Source: Candidatus Nitrotoga sp. 1052
GTDB taxonomy: Bacteria; Pseudomonadota; Gammaproteobacteria; Burkholderiales; Gallionellaceae
Direction: 5' to 3'
DNA: 64,000 bases
Assembly: GCF_927312905.1 (NCBI RefSeq)
Contig: NZ_CAKMHQ010000029.1
Span: 59,220 to 123,219, forward strand
Shown one piece after another: positions 57,501 through 64,000 of this stretch. Numbering within the stretch: the first letter of the stretch is position 1; every line of letters starts with the position of its first letter. The position numbers and the translations under genes were made by a program. The notes under the pieces are model-generated. The model was given only the letters and a program-made list of their open reading frames with translations, had not been told where the DNA came from and searched no databases.

Positions 57501-57539
57501 TAGATAGCGCCGCAATTGACGTTCGAGCAAGCGATGCAT
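54513..57539 (-). CDS. Multi-PAS hybrid histidine kinase with REC and Hpt
   Basis: A 1008-residue soluble hybrid kinase. Order: short N-terminal helical region (1-65), three PAS/PAC domains (about 65-185, 200-320, 325-450), HisKA (His482 in MSHEIRTPMNGIIGMTELAL), HATPase_c (about 585-705; KYGGTGLGLTISAQLIGLMGG), a truncated receiver-like segment (about 710-755; GIPGYMMKPLSESNLQESIM), an intact receiver (phospho-Asp815 in ILMDVDMPEMNG) and an Hpt domain (His955 in SAHSLKCMVG). So one full phosphorelay lies within the protein. It starts 9 bases after the FIST gene; FIST is a likely input partner. No dedicated regulator follows, but the HD-GYP response regulator is encoded upstream in the same cluster. 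Confidence 0.93.
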   Translation of the reverse strand: MHRLLERQLRRYLGKDFQPDARLLSFLEIIDSYYHDVDKEQRLLQNALLMSTTELNAVNDRMRIQNAETTRILLNTLSDGVYATDLEGRLTFMNATAEKLLGWQEKELIGRPVHEIVQHHLPDGSLFPAEISPQLSVIRNGESIDGSGHYLNRDRKFFPIDYLARPIIVGGKLTGALVSFHDISLRQEAENNLRMAYDRLRETLSELEFQKYALDQHAIVSMTDPNGKIIYANNKFSELSQYSNEELIGQDHRVLNSGYHPYEFFREMWKTIGCGKIWHGEVKNRRKDGIHYWVDSTIVPFMNDQGHPVRYISIRTDITARKEIELKLQEQRAFYEYISETLGEGLYVQDINGRCTYMNSEAERLLGWTRAEFISKPVNEILYKQTTDRYLLLGQDCHPTLETKNKVGSHCDDQYFVRKDGTVFPVEFSSQTIMRDGVVESVVVAFQDITERKKSEEKLRQAKNVAEQANKVKGQFLANMSHEIRTPMNGIIGMTELALGTELSHEQREYLSLVKSSADELMHIINDILDFSKIESGKMNIEIVEFSLEQLLHNTMKSFAVRAHQKKLTLLLNVAPDVPHRVLGDPGRLRQVIVNLVGNAIKFTESGEIEVAVQRLDNVRDKHANLRFNVRDTGTGIPRDKFKTIFKSFSQADTTTTRKYGGTGLGLTISAQLIGLMGGKIGLESELGKGSSFHFILVMPAIAANALAQNQHTAQFRELGIPGYMMKPLSESNLQESIMAALVEPPQQLEPLIMRHALRDTRRKLNFLLAEDNAVNQKLVVLLLKKLGHTVTVANNGIETLLHWHNRQYDAILMDVDMPEMNGYETTRRIREKEQTSGAHIPIVAMTAHAMQGVREECLRRGMDGYLSKPIDTEALWRELDSVTQCIQEDTEKKVMPPVQLAVADFSKTRQIMDDNRELFEEIVCLFLADTPPHMQRIKEALTQGDANTVLHSAHSLKCMVGTFVAERTMQALAIVEKSVGQHGLVEAVMELDASLSELQATIRAYRW

Positions 57540-57548
57540 GAGATTGGT

Positions 57549-58664
57549 CTATTCGTAAATGGTGGTCAGCGTCATTGTCTGGTTGTGCAATTGGCACTGC
57601 ATGACGTCACTGAATGGTGCCAGTTCACCATAAGAGTAGAAGCCAGTGATTGAAGTATTGTCGCCCAGTTTTTCTTGTACGATATCGAGCTCTTCCTCGG
57701 TTAATTGTCCCATTACCAAGCGCCTACCAACACAACTCACCAAAAGACACAAGCCAGTTGCACCCTGGCTAGATGGCTGCGCTTCTTCAGCCGCAAATCC
57801 GGCACTGATAATCAGATTATCCACATTGGCGCGCATCAGTTTACATTGATAGCCTTGTGGTACATCACCCGCAAAGGTCAAGCTTTGTGTTGCTTCGTCT
57901 ATTGCCAGCAAAGTGCGTATCACAGCCTTATCTGCTTTGGTTGCCTGAATGCTCAATGGGAATCGCATACCACTGGCAGGTAGCTCTTTGGCCAGCTCGC
58001 CCAGATATTTCTTATAGAGCTCCAATGCCGGCTCCCCATCAATCTCATAAACCACATTCCTTTCCGATTTGGTGACAATACGGTCAGCACCAAACTCTTC
58101 CCAGCCGGCGAAACACCCACTCCTGATGGTGACTCCGCCATAAAAACCCAAGGCAGCGATGCGCCCCGTCTTGGCAGGCCCATCCGCCATTACCCAAGTT
58201 TCGCCAAATCGCGTGCCATCCCCTGCCAGTCCACCGGTCACTGGTATTCCCAACTCATTCAATCCCTGCGCCAGTTCACTGCCATTTACTTGGTGGCCAT
58301 CAGAAAGAACGAATACATGGCGCAATCCTGCGCCGCTCAATTTCGACATCAGAAGCTTCCCCAACTCCCTCGCTCCCTTGCCCGGTTCCAAATCAACCGA
58401 TGCGATGTTAATGCTGGAACGTTCAAGCTTGACTGCCGTCGCCACCACATCTCCATCGCTGATCGTCACGCCCATCACATTACCAGAAGAAGAACACCCG
58501 ACAATGTGCGCTTGCGGGAACATCCCGCGTAATTGTGTATAGCAAGCCTCAGTCTGAAAATAAATATTGTCAGCAAAAACTAGCACTAAATCGGCATCTG
58601 CAAACAAACCTGCAGGGTGCTCCCACCCATCCATTTCTGACCAACGAATTTGACATATTTGCAT
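57549..58664 (-). CDS. FIST-domain sensor protein
   Basis: A 371-residue soluble protein consisting of a FIST_N domain (about 25-215; AHIVGCSSSGNVMG, DGHQVNGSELAQGLNE, GGLAGDGTRF) and a FIST_C domain (about 220-355; ELYKKYLG, GATGLCLLVSCVGRR, GFYSYGELAPF). FIST proteins are predicted small-molecule (possibly amino acid) sensors feeding histidine kinases and c-di-GMP enzymes. Position 9 bases before the hybrid kinase gene and 76 bases after the HD-GYP gene makes it the probable sensor of this operon. Confidence 0.92.
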   Translation of the reverse strand: MQICQIRWSEMDGWEHPAGLFADADLVLVFADNIYFQTEACYTQLRGMFPQAHIVGCSSSGNVMGVTISDGDVVATAVKLERSSINIASVDLEPGKGARELGKLLMSKLSGAGLRHVFVLSDGHQVNGSELAQGLNELGIPVTGGLAGDGTRFGETWVMADGPAKTGRIAALGFYGGVTIRSGCFAGWEEFGADRIVTKSERNVVYEIDGEPALELYKKYLGELAKELPASGMRFPLSIQATKADKAVIRTLLAIDEATQSLTFAGDVPQGYQCKLMRANVDNLIISAGFAAEEAQPSSQGATGLCLLVSCVGRRLVMGQLTEEELDIVQEKLGDNTSITGFYSYGELAPFSDVMQCQLHNQTMTLTTIYE

Positions 58665-58740
58665 GACATGCTTCCCTATTTAATTTCCAAATTTAGACTA
58701 AATCCGCAATTAATTCAATGCATAAACACTGTGTTCAAGT

Positions 58741-59778
58741 TTATGCATGGTCAGAAAATTTGTTCTTGATCGCCAGCACTTTATCGAAATCAGTAAAAAA
58801 AGCATCAATACACGCCGGATCGAAATGCTTGCCCGCACGCTCTTGCATCAATTGTGTCGCCCTTTCAATGCTCCACGCTTTTTTGTATGGACGGCTTGAA
58901 GTTAATGCATCGAAAACATCTGCCACTGCAACAATGCGCCCGAATAATGGAATGTCGTTGCCCGCCAGACCGCGCGGATATCCGCTACCATCGAATTTCT
59001 CGTGATGTGTCAGCGCGATCTCAGCTGCCATCTTGAGCAAGTGCGAGCTGCCGGTGTTGAGCACCTCGTAACCAATCACGGCATGCTGCTTCATAATGAT
59101 TAACTCTTCATCAGTCAGCCTGCCCGGCTTGAGCAGGATTGAGTCAGGTGTACCAACCTTACCGATGTCATGCATCGGCGCGGCCTCCAGAATTAAATCC
59201 TGCTGATCGAGAGGCAACCCGAGAACGCAAGCGATGTGCTTTGAGTAATGCGCCATACGCAAAATATGCGCTCCTGTCTCTGGGTCACGGTACTCCGCCG
59301 CCCGAGCCAGACAAAAAATAGTCTCCTGTTCGCGTGCCACAATCTCGGCAGTGGCCTTGCGTACTTCCTGCGACAACCACTCTGCATGAGTAGAGAGTTG
59401 TTTGTGGCTTGTGCGTAATGCAAGCAAATTTTTGGCTCGCGCCAAAAACTCTACATTATCCAACGGCTTGTTAAGAAAATCGGATACCCCGCTGATGAGC
59501 GCCTCGTGGCGTACACCAGTGTTATTATTTGCCGTGACCATCAGCACTGGGATGCTTCCATAGTGATTAAAACTGCGGAACAGCCGGGTAAACTCAATGC
59601 CATCCATATCCTGCATCATGTAGTCAACTACGACCAAGTCTGGCTCGTTATCTCTGCACCAATCAATTGCCTTGCGCGGGTCGGTAAATGTGACGAACTC
59701 ACACTCCGGAATTTTCCTGATGAGATGCTCCAATAACGTGACATTCATCTGAATATCATCAATGATCACAATTCGCAT
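58741..59778 (-). CDS. RpfG-like response regulator with HD-GYP phosphodiesterase
   Basis: A 345-residue regulator from ATG 59778 (AGAGGG upstream); a longer frame to 59892 adds non-family residues. An N-terminal receiver (MRIVIIDDIQMN, phospho-Asp in LVVVDYMMQDMDG) is followed by an HD-GYP domain with MHDIGKVG and HHEKFDGSGYPRGL, all metal-binding residues intact, so it should degrade c-di-GMP. It is the first gene of the cluster HD-GYP, FIST, hybrid kinase; the kinase Hpt is the likely phosphodonor. Confidence 0.93.
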   Translation of the reverse strand: MRIVIIDDIQMNVTLLEHLIRKIPECEFVTFTDPRKAIDWCRDNEPDLVVVDYMMQDMDGIEFTRLFRSFNHYGSIPVLMVTANNNTGVRHEALISGVSDFLNKPLDNVEFLARAKNLLALRTSHKQLSTHAEWLSQEVRKATAEIVAREQETIFCLARAAEYRDPETGAHILRMAHYSKHIACVLGLPLDQQDLILEAAPMHDIGKVGTPDSILLKPGRLTDEELIIMKQHAVIGYEVLNTGSSHLLKMAAEIALTHHEKFDGSGYPRGLAGNDIPLFGRIVAVADVFDALTSSRPYKKAWSIERATQLMQERAGKHFDPACIDAFFTDFDKVLAIKNKFSDHA

Positions 59779-59956
59779 AAACCCTCTTTGATCTCTATCA
59801 CTTGAATTAGTTTGAACCCATATTACCCATTTGAACAACTCAATCCAAACGGGTTTGCAATAGAAGTAGATTGTAAAATAGCGCGTCGGCAATGCTGGCG
59901 TCCGTTATATTCCACCAATGTGAATTGAGCCAGCGTTTGCATTGGCGCACCCAAAA

Positions 59957-60649
59957 TCAATAAGACTCACCCACGGTTAGCGAAAGTCCGTTGTCTTTCG
60001 GGCCAAGGCCGAGCAGCCATGGTACCGCAGTTATAGCCCATTTCTCGGCGGTAGGATAATCCCGTGCTTGCGAACCGAAGGTACTGCGCAGCATATCCGT
60101 ATTAATGATGCCGGGATTCAGGGGGATCGCCGCCATTCCCTGTGGCAGCTCCTGAGCTAATGCCTTGGTCAGACCTTCCATTGCCCACTTGGTCGCGCAA
60201 TAAGGGGCGACTTCCGTATCGGTTGAGCGCCCCCAGCCAGAGCTAAAATTGATAATGACACCGCTCCGCTTGGCTACCATGGCGGGTACGAAATGCCGGA
60301 TAACATTGGCTACTCCCTTTATGTTCGCATCGACGACCATGGAGAATTCACTGGCAGGCACTTTCCAAAGCGGCGCATTACGGTTGACGAGTGCGGCGTT
60401 GTTTATCAGCAGGTCGGGCGAACCGGCCAAGCTCAGGCAATGTTTTGTCCAATCACGCACAGCCTCATCGTTGGTGACGTCCACCACCTCGAAGCGACTG
60501 GCTGGCCCAAGAAGGTTATTGAGCTCATGAATCGCATCCTCTGATCGTCCACAACCTAAAACCCGGTGACCGAGGCGAACAAATCCCTCGGTCATGGCGC
60601 GCCCCAATCCACGGCTTACGCCTGTAATGACAATCACTTTTGAAGTCAT
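59957..60649 (-). CDS. Short-chain dehydrogenase/reductase
   Basis: A 230-residue SDR with the Rossmann motif TGVSRGLGRA, NNAA, the catalytic Ser in INFSSGWG and YCATKWA (Tyr and Lys of the active site). The substrate is unknown. It follows the Old Yellow Enzyme gene after 62 bases on the same strand, so both may belong to one carbonyl-detoxifying unit. Confidence 0.9.
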   Translation of the reverse strand: MTSKVIVITGVSRGLGRAMTEGFVRLGHRVLGCGRSEDAIHELNNLLGPASRFEVVDVTNDEAVRDWTKHCLSLAGSPDLLINNAALVNRNAPLWKVPASEFSMVVDANIKGVANVIRHFVPAMVAKRSGVIINFSSGWGRSTDTEVAPYCATKWAMEGLTKALAQELPQGMAAIPLNPGIINTDMLRSTFGSQARDYPTAEKWAITAVPWLLGLGPKDNGLSLTVGESY

Positions 60650-60711
60650 GAGATCACCAATTTATTCATTGCTTGTATCCACCCGCTACGCAGTGTTCAA
60701 GTGAACGAGAG

Positions 60712-61776
60712 CTACAATTTAGCTCGTTGATATTGTGGCGGCCAATGGATGTCATCACCCAAACTTTTCGCAGCTTGGAGGGGCCAAGTGGGATTTCTCA
60801 GTAATTCTCGGCCAATGGACACCGCATCCGCTTGTTCCGTGACAAGGATATGTTCGGCTTGCATTACATTGGTAATCAAACCGACTGTGCTGACCATCAT
60901 TCCGGTTTCCCTGCGAATAGTGGCGGCGAAAGATGTCTGGTATCCCGGCGCTGTCGGCACTGCCGCATCAGGGACAAGCCCACCAGAAGAAACATCGACC
61001 ATATCGACCCCGATGGATTTAAGTTGCCGAACCAATTCGATGGAACTAGGCAAATCCCACCCGCCTTCCACCCAGTCAGTTGCGGAAATACGAACCATCA
61101 CGGGCTTGTCATCAGGCCACAACTCCCGCACGATTTTCGCTACCTGCAAGGGCAGTCGGGAACGGTTTTCGAAATTGCCTCCATATGAATCGTTGCGAAG
61201 GTTAGACAATGGCGAAAGGAACTCATGCAGCAGGTAGCCGTGAGCCATGTGAATTATCAGTGTCTCGAACCCCGCTTTAAGCGCACGTTTTGTGGCTTCT
61301 GCAAATTGGTTCACGACATTGTCGATGTCGGCCTGAGTCATTTCTTTTGGAATGCAACTGTCAGGAGAAAACGGTAGCGCGCTTGGCGCGAGTGGCTGCC
61401 AGCCACCATCTTTCTGTTCTACAGGCAAGCCGCCTTTCCATGGCTGATCACTACAAGCCTTACGCCCAGCATGGGCGATCTGGATTGCGGGTGTCGCTCC
61501 TTGCTCCTTGATGAAAGATACAATGGGGCGAAGTGCCTCTGCTTGCTGGTCAGTCCACAAACCTAAATCATTTGAAGTGATGCGACCTTCGGGGGAAACA
61601 GCGGTGGCCTCCATCATGAGCAGGCCAACACCCCCTGCGGCCCTGGCTCCGTAATGTACGAGATGCCAATCACTAGGCATACCGTCATGGGCGGAGTATT
61701 GGCACATAGGTGCCATGAATATGCGGTTTCTTATTTCCACCTTGCGTAAACGAATTGGCGTGAATAGTCTGCTCAT
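60712..61776 (-). CDS. Old Yellow Enzyme family NADH:flavin oxidoreductase (YqjM class)
   Basis: A 354-residue TIM-barrel FMN enzyme. Diagnostic segments are NRIFMAPMCQYSAHDGMPSDWH (with the YqjM-class Cys-Gln-Tyr), HAGRKACSDQPWKGG, the HMAHGYLLHEFLSPLSN block (active-site His/His or His/Asn region) and a C-terminal SIGRELLRNPTWPLQAA. It reduces activated double bonds with NAD(P)H. Note HMAHGYLLHEFL where many relatives have HAAHGYLL. Upstream of its start lies a MITE-like element. Confidence 0.92.
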   Translation of the reverse strand: MSRLFTPIRLRKVEIRNRIFMAPMCQYSAHDGMPSDWHLVHYGARAAGGVGLLMMEATAVSPEGRITSNDLGLWTDQQAEALRPIVSFIKEQGATPAIQIAHAGRKACSDQPWKGGLPVEQKDGGWQPLAPSALPFSPDSCIPKEMTQADIDNVVNQFAEATKRALKAGFETLIIHMAHGYLLHEFLSPLSNLRNDSYGGNFENRSRLPLQVAKIVRELWPDDKPVMVRISATDWVEGGWDLPSSIELVRQLKSIGVDMVDVSSGGLVPDAAVPTAPGYQTSFAATIRRETGMMVSTVGLITNVMQAEHILVTEQADAVSIGRELLRNPTWPLQAAKSLGDDIHWPPQYQRAKL

Positions 61777-61839
61777 GCTTCTTATTCCTCCCTTTATTCT
61801 ATTCCTTAAATTACAGGAGCAAACTTTGTGGCTTACTAG

Positions 61840-61962
61840 GAGCCTGTCGGACTTCTCTTGTAACTCATTGATTAAATTGATGCGCCCATTATTTAATCAA
61901 ATTAATTTATATATAAAAAACAATATGTTACGTTGCCTCAAAACTCGAAGTCCGACAGTCTG
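61840..61962. mobile_element. Second MITE-like element family (123 bases)
   Basis: Ends GAGCCTGTCGGACTTC (61840-61855) and, inverted, CAGACTGTCGGACTTC (61962-61947) agree at 14 of 16 positions. The element is flanked by a 4-base direct repeat CTAG (61836-61839 and 61963-61966). The interior is A/T-rich and non-coding. It is unrelated to the copies at 29015 and 31404, so at least two transposase families have moved elements here. CTAG is itself a palindrome, so the target duplication is slightly less certain than for the other elements. Confidence 0.7.
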
Positions 61963-62042
61963 CTAGACGCGTCCGCACATGGAAATTATTCAAGGAATGA
62001 GCACAATGCTCAAAACACTCAACTACCTTTCGCAGTGGTTTC

Positions 62043-62444
62043 TCAGATGTATATTCCTTTATGAGCAGGGATGATAATTGGATTGTCACCTGCCTGAAAG
62101 ATGAATAGTCCCACAAAGAAACTGAGAACCGCAATGAAGATGCTCGCAAAAAATGCCGTCCAAAATCCCGATACCTTGAAGCCCGGAACAAGAGATGACA
62201 CCAGAAGCATCATCAGCGCATTGATAACCAGCAGAAAAAAACCGAAACTGATAAGTGTTAACGGTATGGTAAGCAATATGACGAGAGGCCTAATGACCGC
62301 ATTGGCGAGACCCAGCAATAGCGCCGATACAAACAAAGATTGTTTATTTGAAAAAGAAATACCGTGGAATATAAGGCCCGCAACCCATAGCGAAAGCGCA
62401 GTTATGCCCCAGTGAGCCAAAAATTCCATTATGTTATTCATCAT
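62043..62444 (-). CDS. PF04020-family small membrane protein (phage-holin-like)
   Basis: A 133-residue protein with four hydrophobic segments and the family pattern ALLLGLANAVIRPLVILLTIP then LTLISFGFFLLVINALML-like (here FGFFLLVINALMMLLVSSLV) and GFKVSGFWTAFFASIF. PF04020 proteins are common small membrane proteins without proven function; the holin name is by similarity only. Transcribed alone. Confidence 0.88.
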   Translation of the reverse strand: MMNNIMEFLAHWGITALSLWVAGLIFHGISFSNKQSLFVSALLLGLANAVIRPLVILLTIPLTLISFGFFLLVINALMMLLVSSLVPGFKVSGFWTAFFASIFIAVLSFFVGLFIFQAGDNPIIIPAHKGIYI

Positions 62445-62615
62445 AATCGGGACACCAACTCCGTTTCATCATTCTTTTAGGTGTTAATTCCTGAGCGACT
62501 GCTCTGGGTCGGATATTGACATTACACCCTCCTGTGATTGTCTTCTAGGCCTTGAGTTCTACCATATCGAAAGACAGATACAATCATACTCTTGCTCGAT
62601 TAATCTACTGGAATT

Positions 62616-63824
62616 ATGCAACCCTCTCTCAGCCTGCAACGCGAGAATCACCTGTTACTTACTCTCGCTGGCATTCAGTTCATTAACATTCTCGATTTCA
62701 TGATTATGATGCCGCTCGGCCCTATCCTGATGAGTTCGTTCGACATGAACACACATGAGTTCGGACTTCTTGTCTCGTCGTACAGCTTCAGCTCCGCCTT
62801 GTCAGGATTATTGGCTGCGACGTTTGTTGATCGCTTCGAACGCAAACGATTGCTGCTATCAGTATCTATTTTGTTCGGGCTATCAACGCTGGCATGCGGA
62901 CTAGCCCCCGGTTATTCCACACTAATTGTCGCACGCGGTTTGGCAGGAGTGTTTGGCGGCATAATGGGAGCAATGGTACAAACCATAGTTGGCGATGTGA
63001 TTCCGTTCGAACGTCGCGCACATGCCAGCGGCGTAGTTTCGACTGCCTTTTCGATTTCCACAGTTGCCGGTGTACCGCTATCGTTGTGGTTGGCTAATCA
63101 CGTAGGTTGGCGCGTACCGTTTATTCTGATCGCAGGGTTAGCAGTATTGTTCGTCCTCATCGGCCTGCGCATCTTGCCGGAACTGCGCCAGCACATTAGT
63201 ACGAACAGGCGCGATCACCCTTTTGCGGCAATGTTTACTGTGTTGCGCGACATTAACCATCAACACGCCTTGCTATTTTCCGCGCTGATCATTTTTGCCG
63301 GCTTCACTGTGATTCCCTATATAACTCTTTACGCAGTAAGCAACGTCGGTATTTCGCAACATGACATCCCATTCGTCTACCTTGCAGGCGGCGCGGTAAC
63401 TTTGATTTCTGCTCGACGGATTGGTCGTTGGGCTGACCTGCACGGAAAGGTAAAAGTCTATCGATTGGTAGCCGCCGCTGCATTGTTGCCTCTGTTTGCA
63501 GTAAGCCAAATCGGGATCGTACCGCTATGGCTGTGGCTGATTTGTACCACAACATTTTTCGTGCTGGTTTCTGGACGTATGATTCCTGCGATGGCCATCG
63601 TTACCTCGGCCGCACAGCCGAAACTGCGCGGCACCTTCATGTCACTCAACGCTACAATGCAATCGTTCGCCATGGGCTTGGCCACCACACTGTCAGGTTT
63701 TATCATCACACAAGATGGAGCGGGGAAAATCGTCGGGTATGCAACGGTAGGATATATAGCAATGACGGCGAACGTATTGGCAATTCTATTCGTGTCACGC
63801 ATTGTGATGCATCATCAAAAATAG
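62616..63824 (+). CDS. MFS transporter, sugar-efflux/AraJ-like
   Basis: A 402-residue major facilitator with 12 hydrophobic segments. N-terminal half: FINILDFMIMMPLGPILM and the loop 2-3 region FVDRFERKRLLLS; motif C-like region VARGLAGVFGGIMGAMVQTIVGD; second half with RIGRWADLHGKVKVYRL. This pattern is that of the AraJ/YdhP-type predicted efflux permeases. Substrate unknown. The remaining 176 bases to the window end show no gene or clear terminator. Confidence 0.88.
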   Translation: MQPSLSLQRENHLLLTLAGIQFINILDFMIMMPLGPILMSSFDMNTHEFGLLVSSYSFSSALSGLLAATFVDRFERKRLLLSVSILFGLSTLACGLAPGYSTLIVARGLAGVFGGIMGAMVQTIVGDVIPFERRAHASGVVSTAFSISTVAGVPLSLWLANHVGWRVPFILIAGLAVLFVLIGLRILPELRQHISTNRRDHPFAAMFTVLRDINHQHALLFSALIIFAGFTVIPYITLYAVSNVGISQHDIPFVYLAGGAVTLISARRIGRWADLHGKVKVYRLVAAAALLPLFAVSQIGIVPLWLWLICTTTFFVLVSGRMIPAMAIVTSAAQPKLRGTFMSLNATMQSFAMGLATTLSGFIITQDGAGKIVGYATVGYIAMTANVLAILFVSRIVMHHQK

Positions 63825-64000
63825 ATTGTGTTTCTGCTATGGCAGTTCAATCCCGGTAATGACATTCTGCACCAACGTCGGATTTCAAATAAAAAATGAG
63901 GTTTAGGGGCCGTCTGTAATCGACGCAATGCAGAGAGTTTTTATCGGGCGGATTCAAGTTCGAAGTGCAACAGCCAGTGGTTGCTTGGTGTAGCGTAATT

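Overview
The window looks like chromosome from a chemolithoautotrophic betaproteobacterium, probably Gallionellales/Nitrosomonadales (Nitrotoga- or Sideroxydans-like). The taxon is inferred from the general look of the housekeeping proteins (LysS, RF2, RecJ) and the mix of lifestyle genes; no search was possible. It carries a DAB-type inorganic-carbon accumulation locus, an assimilatory nitrite reductase locus with NtrBC, and many c-di-GMP and two-component genes. No rRNA, tRNA or CRISPR array was seen.

Layout. 0-2.2 kb: two secreted Sel1-repeat proteins. 2.4-8.8 kb: a GC-rich, tightly overlapping minus-strand efflux operon (outer-membrane factor, HlyD adaptor, RbbA-type double-ATPase/permease fusion, YhhJ-type permease). 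9-22 kb: housekeeping genes (lysS, prfB with its programmed +1 frameshift, recJ) interleaved with a W-rich secreted protein, a GGDEF-EAL protein, a DUF3301 protein, a J-domain-like protein and an MgtC/DUF4010 membrane protein. 22.3-28.9 kb: a NarL-type two-component pair, a BCAM0308-family protein with a DegP-like lipoprotein protease, a small secreted protein and a Mug-family DNA glycosylase. 29-33.9 kb: an AIM24-family/M48 peptidase pair bracketed by two copies of a MITE-like element, then a BrkB-family membrane protein, Ku, and an IS701-like transposase remnant.

33.9-41.7 kb: dabA-dabB-sulP, transcribed away from a LysR regulator across a long, nearly perfect inverted repeat. The SulP protein has an unexpected C-terminal extension: one membrane helix plus a chemoreceptor-type four-helix-bundle sensor domain. 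41.9-49.8 kb: a GNAT acetyltransferase, then cobA-nirB-nirD-FNT channel-ntrB-ntrC, a complete assimilatory nitrite uptake and reduction set (siroheme synthesis step, reductase, channel, nitrogen regulators). 50-51.8 kb: an RsbQ-type alpha/beta hydrolase directly followed by a PAS-GGDEF cyclase. 52-64 kb: an MFS transporter, a nitroreductase, a FIST / hybrid kinase / HD-GYP signalling operon, an SDR and an Old Yellow Enzyme, a second MITE-like element, a PF04020 membrane protein and another MFS transporter.

The strongest candidates for something undescribed are the SulP-four-helix-bundle fusion in the DAB operon, the palindrome controlling that locus, the RsbQ/PAS-GGDEF pair, and the MITE-bracketed AIM24-M48 cassette.
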